Source of the DNA: Aureococcus anophagefferens
Lineage: Eukaryota > Sar > Pelagophyceae > Pelagomonadales > Pelagomonadaceae
DNA length: 64,000 nucleotides
Direction of reading: 5' to 3'
NCBI RefSeq assembly: GCF_000186865.1
Contig: NW_008705573.1
Location: 426,108 to 490,107, forward strand
Under the pieces are notes generated by a model, which saw nothing but the letters and a program-made list of their open reading frames with translations, was not told the DNA's origin and searched no databases. The position numbers were made by a program, and so were the translations under genes. Numbering within the stretch: the first letter of the stretch is position 1; every line of letters begins with the position of its first letter. This document shows positions 1-9,124 of this stretch, piece by piece.

Positions 1-727
1 TGAACATGCCCTTGCGGCAGAGCTGGAAGTTCTCCTCGGCGAACGTCTTGAACTCCATGCCCGCGTAGAGCTCCGTCAGCTCCTCGACGCTCTGCTCGCC
101 GGCGCCGGGCGCGGCGGCGGGCGGCGCCGCCGGCGCGGACTTGGCCGTCATGACGGGCTCCGCCTCCTTCGCGGGCGCGGACCCGAGGCACTCGGGCTTC
201 GTCCACGTCGTCTCCTTCGTCACGGTGTTGTAGTAGTACTCGCGCTTCGACGCCTCGTCGACCTTGCTGAGCCACTTGGCCGGGTCCGTCGCCGCCGCGG
301 CGGCGGCCTCGGGCGTGCTCTCCGCGCCCTTGTAGCCGGGCCTACGCGGTGCGCCGCGTCTCGTTTCTCGAGCGTTCCGGCGAGGACGCGGCGGGACGCG
401 CGGCGGCGTCCACGACGTCTCCTGCGTCGTCTTGTTGTAGTAGTAGATCTTCCCCGAGCTCGGGTCCGTGCGCTCGTCCCAGTCCGAGGCGCCGCCCGGC
501 GACGGGCCCTGCGGTCGGCGGTGACGCGGCCGCGGCGCGCGCGCGCGCGTCCGGGCGCGGGCGCCGCGCGAGCTCCGAGGGCCACTCCCAGCGCGTCTCG
601 CCCGACGCGGCGTTCGCGTAGTACTTGCGGCCTGCGGTCGCGCGTCGGGGGGGGGGCGGCGGCGGCGGGGGGACTCGCCTGAGGAAGGATCATCGTGTTC
701 CATCCATCCGCCCCCGACGTCCGTCAT
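1..727 (-). CDS. Triple WW-domain protein, 5' part (runs off the left edge)
   Basis: The gene reads leftward from an ATG at 727 and continues past base 1. Exon 1 (727-679) joins exon 2 (from 631) to give a WW domain with DDPSSGRKYYANAASGE followed by RWEWP. Exon 3 (508-405) holds a second WW (WDERTDPSSGKIYYYNKTTQ, then ETSWTP). The exon from 341 holds a third (REYYYNTVTKETTWTKPE) followed by a Pro/Ala linker and ELYAGMEFKTFAEENFQLCR. WW domains bind proline-rich peptides; tandem sets occur in splicing and signalling adaptors. Intron 1 (678-632) starts GCGAGT, a GC-AG intron. Intron 3 (404-342) also starts GC and belongs to short family C. The donor of the middle intron (acceptor at 509) is not resolved. 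The function of the part outside the window is unknown. Confidence 0.7.
   Translation of the reverse strand, partial: MTDVGGGWMEHDDPSSGESPRRRRPPPDARPQAASTTRTPRRARRAGSGPRSSRGARARTRARAPRPRHRRPQGPSPGGASDWDERTDPSSGKIYYYNKTTQETSWTPPRVPPRPRRNARETRRGAPRRPGYKGAESTPEAAAAAATDPAKWLSKVDEASKREYYYNTVTKETTWTKPECLGSAPAKEAEPVMTAKSAPAAPPAAAPGAGEQSVEELTELYAGMEFKTFAEENFQLCRKGMF
342..404 (-). mobile_element. Short introner-like intron (family C) in the WW gene
   Basis: GC-AG intron placed by reading frame: it joins TSWTP to PGYKG, the usual Pro-Gly after a WW domain. Internal CCGCGTCC and a CTCGAGAAACGAG segment resemble other family C introns. The flanking duplication is decayed (5 of 8 bases). Confidence 0.5.
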
Positions 728-1010
728 GTTTCGCGACGCCTTTCCGGAACCCGGCGAGGCTCCGCGACCGGCGGCGGCTACGACCACGACGACGCGCGGG
801 TGGGGACGCCCGCGCCGCTCTCCGCGACTCCCAGTTATGGGTTCTGCGGGGCTGCCTTGTGTGGCTGGGAGATCGAGCGGCAGCCTTCTGTGTAGGATGG
901 TGTTGTGTACTGCATGTTGCAGAGCGCTCTACCAGGATCCCAGATCGCTCTCGAATCGTCGAGAGGCGAGATAGCTGCTCTGTTTGAATCGCAGCCAGCC
1001 TCCGAGAAGA

Positions 1011-2366
1011 ATGGACGGCGCCTTGTCATCCGGCCGATACAATAGGGAGAAGGACCATGGCAAGATAAATATGCAGCGCAACGAAACGCGCCCGGACGGC
1101 GGCACCAAGGACCGCCAGCGCCAGGATGGCGGCGGCAAGCGCGACGACGGCCAGCGCCGCGACGACGGCCGGCGCCGCGACGACAAGCGCGACGGCCAAC
1201 GCCGCGACGACAAGCGCCGCGACGACGACCGCGGCGAGCGCCGCGGCGACGACCGGTCGCGGTCGCGCGAGCGCCGCCGCGACGGCGACCGGGACCGCCG
1301 CGATGGCAAGGACCAGCGCCGCGACGGCAAGGACCACCGCCGCGGCGACCAGGACCAGCGCCGCGGCGGCGGCGACCGCCGCGGCGACCAGGACCGCAGC
1401 CGCCGCGACGACGCGCGCCGCCGCGCGGATCCCGCGGCGGTCTGGGGCGCCGCGCCCGCGGACGCCGCGCTTCCAACCAAGGCCGACGACCCGCGCGCGA
1501 CGGGCCCGCTCGGCAAGGCGCAGCGCGCGGCCCTGGGCCTCGGCGTCGCCACGGGCCGGAACACGGAGTCCTTCGACCCCGCGTCGACCCTCGTGCGGCC
1601 GTCGATGCGCGTCATCGTCGCGAGCAAGAAGGCCGCGACGTACGACAAGCCCCTGCGGCACGACGACGTCGTCATCGTGCCCGAGTTCTTCTGCGACGAG
1701 GACGACATGGCGCTCTACTACACGCTCGTCGAGGAGATGCGCGCGGCCCAGGACGCGGCGCCGGCGGGCAAGCGCAACGGGCCCGAGTGGCAGTCGTGGC
1801 ACGAGGGCGCGCACCTCATCTCCAAGGACCCGTCGGGCTCCGCGACGTACCGCGACATCGAGCAGCGCATGGGCGACTACTTCAAGCTCCGGCCGAACTC
1901 ACGGGGCACGCGCTTCAACTGGTACAACAACCCGTCGGACTGGAAGCCCTTCCACCACGACTCCGCGGCCTTCAACCCGCAGCGCGCGCGGAACCAGAAC
2001 GTCACCGTGGGCGTGTCCTTCGGCGACACGCGCGAGCTCGCCTTCGTCGACGCGAACGACCCGACGAAGCGCTTCTACTTCCCGCAGACGAACGGCTCGC
2101 TCTTCTACTTCGGCCGCGACGTCAACCTGCGCTTCAAGCACGGCGTCAACTACCAGAAGGAGGCGGACCGGTCGGGCAAGGGGCGAATCTCCATCATCCT
2201 CTGGGGCTGGGCCGACGCCGTCGACGAGGCCGGCTCGCCGCCCATGCTCACGAACGACGCGCGGAACGGCTTCGACAACCGCCGCAAGCCCGACCGCCGC
2301 GACGGCCCGCGCCGCGACGACCGCCGCCCGCGCGACGACCGCCGCCGCGACGACCGCTCGCGGTGA
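1011..2366 (+). CDS. AlkB-like 2OG-Fe(II) dioxygenase with an Arg/Asp-rich N-terminal tail
   Basis: The product is 451 residues from the ATG at 1011; an in-frame ATG at 984 is possible. Residues about 25-150 are low-complexity Arg/Asp/Gly repeats, like RD/RS tails of RNA-associated proteins. The rest is an AlkB-type 2-oxoglutarate/iron oxygenase fold. Visible ligands are His315-x-Asp317 in PFHHDSAAFN, distal His377 in RFKHGVN, and the 2OG-binding Arg392 in KGRISIILWG. The TRFNWYNNPSDWKPF stretch before the HxD is typical of eukaryotic AlkB homologues. The family removes alkyl groups from nucleic acids by oxidation; whether DNA, RNA or protein is the substrate here cannot be read from the sequence. 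The charged tail suggests RNA (inference). Confidence 0.8.
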   Translation: MDGALSSGRYNREKDHGKINMQRNETRPDGGTKDRQRQDGGGKRDDGQRRDDGRRRDDKRDGQRRDDKRRDDDRGERRGDDRSRSRERRRDGDRDRRDGKDQRRDGKDHRRGDQDQRRGGGDRRGDQDRSRRDDARRRADPAAVWGAAPADAALPTKADDPRATGPLGKAQRAALGLGVATGRNTESFDPASTLVRPSMRVIVASKKAATYDKPLRHDDVVIVPEFFCDEDDMALYYTLVEEMRAAQDAAPAGKRNGPEWQSWHEGAHLISKDPSGSATYRDIEQRMGDYFKLRPNSRGTRFNWYNNPSDWKPFHHDSAAFNPQRARNQNVTVGVSFGDTRELAFVDANDPTKRFYFPQTNGSLFYFGRDVNLRFKHGVNYQKEADRSGKGRISIILWGWADAVDEAGSPPMLTNDARNGFDNRRKPDRRDGPRRDDRRPRDDRRRDDRSR

Positions 2367-2541
2367 GGGAAGGTGGGTCGTCGTCGCGACGCCTGGGAGG
2401 CCTATGTTTACCCTTGTTGAAGTCGATGACGCCTCTAGTGGCAAAACGAGTTCGCATTAAAGATCGCACACATCACCAGCTCTCCCGTCGCTCGCGCGCC
2501 GCCCGAAAGCTCGCCTCGCAGCAATAGGCATCGTCGCACCG

Positions 2542-3120
2542 ATGGCTGCGCACCTCGCGATGCAGGCCGCGCGGCGCGCTGCGCCCGCGGCGCGCCGCTT
2601 CATCGCCACGGGCGACGCCGCGGCCGCCTCGGGCCTGAGCCTGCAGAGGGCGCGGCCCTGGCTCAATGGCGACGGCCCGGCGGGCAGCGACTCGTCGAAC
2701 CAGGCGAGCGACCACGCCGTGGCCCTCGGCGACCTCTTCGCCGGCAAGCGCGTCGCGGTCTTCGGCGTGCCCGCGCCGTTCACGGGAACCTGCACGGAGC
2801 AGCACGTGCCCGGCTACGCGGCGCTCGCGGGCGACTTCGAGGCCAAGGGCGTCGACGTCGTCTGCTTCAGCGTCGCCTGCCCCTACGCCATGCGCGGCTG
2901 GCAGCAGGCCATGGGCGTCGACGAGACCGCCATGACGTTCCTCGCCGACGACCTCGGCGCGGTCACGGCGGCCTGGGGCGTCGCCAAGGACTACAGCGGC
3001 ACGAGCCTCGGCCCGCGGTCCGAGCGCTTCTCCATGCTCGTCGACGACGGCACGGTCAAAGCGTTCACCATCGTCGACGACGCCGCGGCCGACGCCGCCT
3101 GGCTCCTCTCGAAATGCTAG
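2542..3120 (+). CDS. Peroxiredoxin, Prx5/redoxin type, probably organellar
   Basis: The product is 192 residues. The first ~25 residues are Arg/Ala-rich with no acids (AARRAAPAARRFIATG), fitting a mitochondrial presequence. The peroxidatic site is VPAPFTGTCTEQHVPGY with Cys84, matching the Prx5 P-x-x-F-T-x-x-C pattern. FSVACPYAMRGWQ carries a second Cys where many atypical two-Cys members have none or one, and the protein ends in Cys (LLSKC). The family reduces peroxides using thioredoxin or glutathione-linked donors. It is a single exon of normal family length. It converges on the MLO-like gene, with 28 bp between stop codons. Confidence 0.9.
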   Translation: MAAHLAMQAARRAAPAARRFIATGDAAAASGLSLQRARPWLNGDGPAGSDSSNQASDHAVALGDLFAGKRVAVFGVPAPFTGTCTEQHVPGYAALAGDFEAKGVDVVCFSVACPYAMRGWQQAMGVDETAMTFLADDLGAVTAAWGVAKDYSGTSLGPRSERFSMLVDDGTVKAFTIVDDAAADAAWLLSKC

Positions 3121-3148
3121 GGACGCCGCTTCCCCTAGTCGCGGAGTC

Positions 3149-5193
3149 TTAGCCGCGCACCATCACCCCGGACCCTCGCGGCGAGGGGTCTCCGATGCGG
3201 CTCTCGGAGCCGTGGCGGGCCAGGGGGATCTCGTGGAAGTCGAGCGCGACGACGCGGCGCGGCGACTCGTGGGACGCGAGGGGCGTGTCCGGCGTCGGCG
3301 CCCTTGCCGGCGTCCCGAAGAGGTCCGACGCGTGCGCGCCGATGGCGCTGAACCTACCAAGTGCGTCGGTGGCGGTTTTGCGTCGATTTTTTGTCTCGAA
3401 AATTGTCGCGGTCGCAGGACGCTGCGCTGAACTTTCCTCTGCCCACTAAGTAACTCCGAAACTCGTCAAAATCCAGCTCCGCGTCCGTGGCCATCTCCGT
3501 GAAGAGCCGCTCCGCGAACTTCTTCGAGACGCGCGTCTCCTCGAGGGACGCCAGGAGGACTTCGAAGTTGTCGAAGCTCATCGTCGGCTTCGCGGCGAGG
3601 CCCGTGAGCTGGCGCGAGAGCCCCCGCCGCGCGAGGCCCCGGCGCGCCGGCTTCGCGACCGCGCCGCACGCGTCCTCGAAGAAGTCGGCGAGCGCGGCCT
3701 CGGACCGGTCCGGCCGGCCGCGCCAGAAGGCGAGGAACGCGGACCGGTACTCCGCGACGTCCCGCGCCGCGGCGTTCGCCCGCTCGAGGGCCCGGTCGAC
3801 GAGGTCCGGCTTCGGGTCCGTGATCGCCGAGACGAGGACGGCCCGCGACACGTGGTCGACGAGGCTCGCCCACGCGAGGACGAGCGGCGCGAGGCAGGCA
3901 AACGAGAGCCGCGCGCGCGTCCAGGCCGCGGGCAGCTCGTCCAGCGGGTAGCGCGCGTAGCGCAGGAGGAACAGGGAGAAGAGCAGCGCGCGGCAGCCGA
4001 CGAGCGTCGCCGCGACGGCGTCGCCGCCGTCGCGGTGCGCCGTCGCGTGGTCGTCGTGCGGCGGCGCGGGCCGCGTGACGTCGCGCGCGCGCCTGTGTGG
4101 AAATCAACCACTGGTTTGGGGGGTCCCCACCAAACTTCAGAACTCTCTATCTCGGTCAAATCGAAGTCGATTCGGCCGATTTTTGGACGGATCGATTGCT
4201 CTCGTCGAGTTCTCGAAGCACAGCGAAAGAGTCTGGTCCAAACCGTTCGATTACGCGCACATTGAAGTCGGGTTGAAGATTTGATTTCCACACAGGCGCG
4301 CGCGCGCGGCTCCGCTCGTCGCGGTCGAGGCGCGCGGCGCGCAGCAGGTCGCCGTCGCCCGCGAGGCCCGCGACGCGCTCCAGGCGCGCGAGGCGCCGCC
4401 GGCCGGACGCGTCGACGACCGCCTGGGCCCCGAGGACGGCCCACGCGGCCGCGACGTAGGCGAGGACCTCGTCGCGCGCCGCGAGCGACCCGGCGACGGC
4501 GGGCAGGACCGGCGCCGCGGCGGCGGCCGCGCAGAACGCCACCAGCGTCGCCTTGAAACGGAGCGGCGCCTCGAGCAGCTCGATGACGTACTCGTAGGTC
4601 GCGTCGGCGAAGTACGCGGCGAAGTCGACGGACAGCGGCAGCTTCTCGACGCTCAGGAACCGCCGCCGGAGGCCGATGAAGCGCGCGACGTTTCGCCAGT
4701 CCTCCAGCGGCAGGCCCCGTTGCGTCGCCTCGTGGAACGGCCCCGCGCAGATCGCGTCGAGGTCCAGCCCCTCCATCTCGTGGACGCGCCGCTCGATGGC
4801 GTCGGCGCCCGCGAGCAACCCGACGCAGACGCCGAAGGACGTGAGCGCCATGAAGAAGAGGAGCGTGTGCGCGAATTCGAAGCTGAGCTTCGCCTCGTGC
4901 GGAACGTCGACGAGCTGCTCGGCCATGCTCAGCGCGAAGCCGAGGAAGCCCATGAGCGTGAGCTCGCCCTTGACCTTCTCCACGATGACCCGGCGCGTCT
5001 CGTCGGCGGCGTGGTGGAGTTTATGTTCGAAGAGCTCGAAGGCCGTCGTGAACACGACGAGGCCGCCGAGCCAGAGGCAGATGGGGCGGCCGTCGACGGC
5101 GCCCGGCGGGCCGAGCTCGAAGAGCGACGCGTGGTGGTGGCGGTGCTCCGCGACGGGCGGCGGCCGCAGGCCCACCAGTCTTAGAAGCCCCAT
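3149..5193 (-). CDS. MLO-like seven-span membrane protein with a C-terminal EF-hand-like tail
   Basis: Exons are 5193-4292, 4092-3433 and 3353-3149; frames close exactly and give 588 residues. The N-terminal part contains FELFEHKLHHAADETR followed by KVKGELTLMGFLGFALS, close to the first cytoplasmic loop of plant MLO proteins (E..lHH, then K.K.ELM.LGF). Several hydrophobic spans follow. Near the C-terminus is MATDAELDFDEFRSYL, an EF-hand-like segment, then a Ser/Pro tail. MLO proteins are calmodulin-linked membrane proteins, some with calcium-channel activity; the role in algae is not established. Both introns are introner elements (family A at 4093-4295, family C at 3354-3432). The start at 5193 is the first ATG of the conserved frame. 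Its promoter is shared with the divergent hydrolase at 5448. Confidence 0.7.
3354..3432 (-). mobile_element. Short introner-like intron (family C) with a perfect target duplication
   Basis: On the sense strand the intron is GTTCAGCG followed by CAGCGTCCTGCGACCG, ending ACTTGGTAG, then GTTCAGCG again as the start of the next exon. The two 8-bp copies are at 3425-3432 and 3346-3353. Removal restores GRGKFSAIGAH. The 71-bp body (3354-3424) matches the intron at 49500 at both ends. Confidence 0.85.
4093..4295 (-). mobile_element. Introner element, family A, copy 1
   Basis: A 203-bp insert with perfect terminal inverted repeats CTGTGTGGAAATCAA and TTGATTTCCACACAG, flanked by GCGCGCGC on both sides (4085-4092 and 4296-4303). 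It lies inside the MLO-like gene in sense orientation. Frame closes only if the donor is the second GT of the terminal repeat (intron 4291-4093, 199 nt), leaving 12 extra coding bases. Confidence 0.92.
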
Positions 5194-5447
5194 CGATCCT
5201 GGGGGCTGCTCTCGATGCGACGTTCTCCCCAAGGCAGACCTACCAGTCGGAGCAGGCCACCATTTGATGTCGATCCTGGAACGGGCTGCTCCTCGTCGGC
5301 ACCGTGAAGTGACAGGGTGAATGTTTCCCCAAAGGTGCCGCTCGGTTGTGACGATGGGACGACTGTGTGAGGTCGTCGCGCCGCGCGTTGCAAAGCGACA
5401 CCGGTGACGACCACACCGCCGCCGCCGCGCTGTTGCAAAGCGTCGCA

Positions 5448-6434
5448 ATGGCGCACGCCTGGGCCAGCGCGATGCACACGCGGTTCACGCGGTCCGGCGT
5501 CGCCTACGCCGTCCGGTCGACGGCAAAGGCTCAACCCACCTCCCCCACGGTGCTCTTCGCCCACGGCACGGGCCTCGCCAAGGAGATCTGGCACCCCGTG
5601 CAGCGGCGCCTCGAGGACGCGGACTACCACGGCGTCGGCTGCGACCTGCCGTGGCAGGGCGAGTCGCGGCGGGGCTTCGCTCCGTCGCCGCATCGAAGCG
5701 GGAGCGCGCGGCGCGGCGTCCCGCGAAAACGCGTCGAAAAGACTTGTGCGTAGGTCTGGCTGCGGCCCGTCGAGGGCGACTGGGCCGCCGAGTGCCCCGC
5801 GGCGCTGCTGGAGGTGCTCGACGACGCGGCGCCCGCGGGGCCCGTCGTCGGCGTGGGCCACTCGCTGGGCGGCGCGTCGCTCGTGCTCGCGGAGCTGAAG
5901 CGGCCGGGCACGTTCGCCGCGCTGGTCCTCGCGGAGCCCGTGCTCCTGCCCTGGTGGACGAAGCCCGTCGTCGCCGTCGCGGGCACGCCCGTCGCGAATT
6001 CGACGGCGAAGCGGCGGGACGCGTGGCCCGACCGCGCGGCCTGCGTCGCGTCCATCGCGCGGGGCGTCGGCCGGCGCTGGCCCGCGGACGTCGTCGAGGA
6101 CTACGTCGACGGCTGCGCCGTCGAGCGGCGCGACGGCTCGTTCGCGCTCCGCTGCGCGCGCGAGGACGAGGCGGCCATCTTCCGGAGCTGCGGCGACACG
6201 GGCGCCATATCGCGGCTGGGGAAAATCGGCTGCCCGACGACGGTGTGCGCGGGCGCGCTGTCGCCCTTCCCGCTGAACGTCGAGCCGGCGACGGCGTACT
6301 ACGCGAAGCTCGCGGCGAAGTTCCCCGACGCGGCCTTCGTCGCGATCCCGGACTCGGACCACAACATCCCCATGGAGCGCGCCGACGCCCTCGCGGACCT
6401 CGTGCGGCGGCGCGTCGAGGAGGTAGGCGGGTAA
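5448..6434 (+). CDS. Alpha/beta-hydrolase fold enzyme
   Basis: Exons 5448-5705 and 5754-6434 give 312 residues. The first exon has the oxyanion-loop motif FAHGTGLAKEIW. The second has the nucleophile elbow GVGHSLGGASL (catalytic Ser) and the C-terminal DSDHNIPMERA (catalytic His). The substrate is unknown; the layout resembles small esterases or lipases of the HGTG/GHSLGG type. There is no clear signal peptide. The 48-nt intron is placed by frame and by the family C pattern (GCGCGGCG then CGGCGTCC); an earlier donor is possible. It is divergent from the MLO-like gene, 254 bp start to start. Confidence 0.8.
5706..5753 (+). mobile_element. Short family C-type intron (GC-AG)
   Basis: Begins GCGCGGCG, then CGGCGTCCCGCG, and ends GTGCGTAG. 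The duplication is badly decayed (GTCTGGCT on the right, 4 of 8). Splice choice rests on phase 0 at both ends and position of the CGGCGTCC motif. Confidence 0.5.
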
Positions 6435-6619
6435 GGAGCGCAGATTAACCTAACGATTGAGTCGTGCATGCCCTCGCCTTCGGCGGCCCCGACGGCCGGC
6501 GCCTCCTCCGGTAGCCCCGGCGAGCGAAACGCCTGTCCATAGGTGCGGAGAATCCAATCGAGCACCGACGCTCGACGCGAGAGACGACTGCCGCTGCTCT
6601 TCTTGAGCGCGGCTAGCAC

Positions 6620-7825
6620 ATGCCCGAGGAGCCGCTCGAGGTGACCGCGCCCACGGCGACGCCCGCGCCCGAAGCAACGATCGAGGACGCGCAGACCTTC
6701 GTCATGTTGGCGCGGGAGACGACGCTGGACCTCCTGGTCCACGTGAACGCCCTGCTCCCTTGCCTAGTCGTCTGGTGGACGCTCGTCATCGTCGAGAGCG
6801 CCTACCTGGCCGTCTTCTGCTACGAGTTCGTCCTCGTCGCCGGCCCGCTGCTGACGCTCTGGCTCCGCGGCGACGCGCCGAGCGCGGCGGCGACGCGGAA
6901 GAAGGTGGCGACGCTCGGCCGGTCGCTGTCGCGGCCCTACGAGTGGAAGCGCTGCGCGCTGATCACGACGGGGAGCCTGTGCGTCGTCGGCTTCGGCGGC
7001 TTCTTCGTCTACCTCGCCGCGCTCCAGCGCGAGCTCGACGACCTCGGCATCACGAAGGAGATCAAGTCGGGGACGCGGGACAAGGGCCTCTACCGGGGCA
7101 CGACGCTCCGCGACGGCGCGCTGCTCTTTTTGGGCGTCTGGTTCTGCACCGTGAACCCCGTGCTCGAGGAGCTCTTCTGGCGGGGCTACTGCTACGCGGA
7201 GGTCGGCCGCACGCTCAACGGCCGCCCGCCGGACGACTCCGGCGCGGACGCGTCGCTGAACTCGGACCCGTCGGACGACGACGACTGGAAGCCGCGGAGC
7301 CGGAACGCGCGGACGCGGCGCGCGCTGCTCAACGCCGCGGAGCAGACGGGTTTCAGCCGCTGGCTCACGAGCGTTTACTTCGGCAGTTTCCACGGAGTGG
7401 TGGTCCACGTCTTCGTGGGCTGGGAGGTCGCGCTGCTCTGCTTTTGCGCTTTGGCCCTCGCGTCGCGGGTCTGGATCTGGCTCGGCGAGCGCGCGCCCTT
7501 CGGCTTCCCCTTTGTGGTGGCGTTCCACGCGGGCGCGGACGTCGCCGTCGTCCTGATCGTCTCGGCCTGCGACTTCGGCTGGACCTACGAGGCGGCCTAC
7601 GTCGTCGCGCTCGTGTCCTGCGGCCTCCTGGCCTGCTGCGGCGCGGGCTTGCTCTACGTCGCCTGGCGCAACGAGTCGTTCCCGCGCGTGCCCTGCGCCC
7701 GCGGCGGCGACGACGACGACCTCGACGCGGCGCTCGCGCGCGACCTGGGCCCCGGCGGCCGCATCCCCATGCCGACGCACCGCTCGGCGTCGGGCTCCGT
7801 CGACATCCAGGGCGGCATCGTCTAG
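6620..7825 (+). CDS. CPBP-family intramembrane metalloprotease (CAAX protease/Abi type)
   Basis: The product is 401 residues with about seven or eight hydrophobic spans. Motif 1 is PVLEELFWRGYCYAEVGR, with Glu183-Glu184 and Arg188 (EExxxR). Motif 2 is YFGSFHGVV (FxxxH, His258). A third polar site is FHAGADV (His303). These match the CPBP family, which includes the Ras-converting CAAX protease and many plastid and bacterial relatives. A charged Asp/Ser/Arg loop separates motifs 1 and 2. There is no CAAX-enzyme-specific N-terminus I can recognise, so the substrate is unknown. It is intronless, ATG at 6620. Confidence 0.85.
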   Translation: MPEEPLEVTAPTATPAPEATIEDAQTFVMLARETTLDLLVHVNALLPCLVVWWTLVIVESAYLAVFCYEFVLVAGPLLTLWLRGDAPSAAATRKKVATLGRSLSRPYEWKRCALITTGSLCVVGFGGFFVYLAALQRELDDLGITKEIKSGTRDKGLYRGTTLRDGALLFLGVWFCTVNPVLEELFWRGYCYAEVGRTLNGRPPDDSGADASLNSDPSDDDDWKPRSRNARTRRALLNAAEQTGFSRWLTSVYFGSFHGVVVHVFVGWEVALLCFCALALASRVWIWLGERAPFGFPFVVAFHAGADVAVVLIVSACDFGWTYEAAYVVALVSCGLLACCGAGLLYVAWRNESFPRVPCARGGDDDDLDAALARDLGPGGRIPMPTHRSASGSVDIQGGIV

Positions 7826-7845
7826 GCTCTTTATTTAGATGTGGC

Positions 7846-8731
7846 TCAGATGTTCGACTCGTCCGCGAGCGGCGCCTTCTTCGCGGGTTTCTTCGCGGGT
7901 TTCTTGGCCGGTTTCGCGTCGTCGCCGGCGGCTTCGGCGACGGGCGCCTTCTTCGCGGCAGGCGCCTTCTTCGCTGGTGGAGCCCTCTTGGCCGGCGCGT
8001 CGCCGTCGGCCGCCGCCGGTGCCTTCTTCGCTGCTGGAGCCTTCTTGGCCGGCGCGTCGCCGTCGGCCGCCGGCGCCTTCTTGATCGCCTTCTTCGGAGG
8101 CGGAGGATTGATGAACGTGTCGATCTTCTTCGCGTCCATGTTCAGCAATTCGGCACACAGGCGCGGTCCGCCGCGCCGCGGCCGGGGCGACCTTCGACGC
8201 CCCGCGCGGATTGGAACCGCGCGGTCCGAGTCCCGGCAACTCCCGCTTACACCACGCGCCACCCCGCCGCGGCGCCTACTCCTTGGGCTCCTTCTTCGCC
8301 GCCTTCTTCTTCGGCGGCGGCGGGTTGATGAAGGCGTCGATCTTCTTCGCGTCCATGTTGAGGAGCTCGAGGTCGCCGAACTTGTCGAGGAGCTTCTTCT
8401 GGTCGCCCTCGCTGTACGGCTCGAGCTTGGCGTCGAGGGCCGCGCCGTTGGCGCTCGTGAAGGCCGCGTCGAGCTGCGACGGGTCGACGAAGACCGTCGA
8501 GTAGGCCTCGCGGTCCCAGCCCATGGGGCCGTCGAAGATCGACGAGCCGTCCAGGCTGTCCTCGGGCATGGGGCCGGCCGTGCCGAGGCCGCCGGGCAGG
8601 AAGGCCGGGTACGAGTCGTCGACGTTGCCCATCTGGCCGTTGTTGTGGACGACGACGGCCGACGCCTTGGGCGCGGCCCGCGGCGCGAACGCGGCGACGG
8701 GCGCGACGAGGAGCGCGGCGGACAGCTTCAT
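7846..8731 (-). CDS. Plastid-targeted protein with a duplicated C-terminal module
   Basis: The main reading frame (8731-8276, 151 residues) starts MKLSAALLVAPVAAFAPRAA: a signal peptide then Ala-Phe-Ala-Pro, the bipartite import signal of stramenopile plastids. It ends LELLNMDAKKIDAFINPPPP plus a Lys tail. About 90 bp further on, the same strand again encodes ELLNMDAKKIDTFINPPPP, now followed by a ~75-residue Lys/Ala/Pro tail with three APAAKKAP-type repeats, ending at 7846. The two modules differ mostly at third codon positions. Either the second copy is an alternative last exon, or it is a remnant or part of a second gene; no acceptor AG sits directly before it. The family of the main body is not recognised. 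Confidence 0.6.
8202..8224. repeat. Perfect GC hairpin between the duplicated tail modules
   Basis: CCGCGCGG, a 7-base loop, then CCGCGCGG: an 8-bp stem lying between the first stop codon and the second module. It may be a transcript-end structure or simply GC-rich DNA. Confidence 0.5.
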
Positions 8732-9124
8732 GTTTGCTGCGGAGGGGGCGGACGCGTGAGCGTCGCGGCGCGCGATGGCGGTGGTTCTCTCGCGATTTGG
8801 CGCAGCCCTCGTCCCCGCCGCGGCTCAAATCGAGGCCCGGGCGAAGCGGCAGCGGCAGAGCGCCGCGCGGGCCCGGAAGAGCGCCGAAGCGGGATTTTTT
8901 CACCTCCATTTCTCTGTGTGCTATCGTGCGACGCTCTCTTGCCCTCGCTGCCCTCTCGGATGAGACTGCGGCTCTGCTAATGTGGACGACGGACGCGGAC
9001 ATTGATTATGCCCCAGTGCAAGCCACAGGATGATCGGGCGGTTTTGGCCGGGGGTGCCCGAAAAAAAAGAGCCTCGTCCGGCGCCGCCGGTGCGCCGCGG
9101 TCACACTCCCTGGGCCACCACGCG
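8732..9124. other. Intergenic stretch without a supported gene
   Basis: This lies between the start of the plastid protein gene and the stop of snurportin, both on the minus strand. It should hold the plastid gene's promoter. An open frame at 8775-8963 (+) has no recognisable content and is not called. Runs of T (near 8896) and A (near 9060) are visible. Confidence 0.4.

Noticed and set aside
1072..1430. Simple-sequence CGCCGCGACGA tract as a satellite or regulatory repeat
   Set aside because: It is the in-frame Arg/Asp-rich coding part of the AlkB-like protein.
4156..4296. Protein tail NLQPDFNVRVIER repeated in two different genes (also at 18742-18880)
   Set aside because: It is translation of family A introners, not a shared protein domain.
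5193..5488. Possible upstream extension of the MLO-like gene; CCTGCTCCGACTGGTAGG near 5250 resembles CTTCTAAGACTGGTGGG near 5180
   Set aside because: The upstream frame shows no family similarity. An extra 5' intron with decayed duplications is possible but unsupported.
8195..8260. tRNA-like segment on the minus strand (GGTTCCAATCC with an upstream TGGTGTAAGCGG)
   Set aside because: The T-arm-like hairpin and A-box-like string are present, but no D-arm, anticodon arm or acceptor stem can be paired.
8775..8963. Small plus-strand frame (62 residues)
   Set aside because: No family, no conserved composition, lies in a promoter interval.
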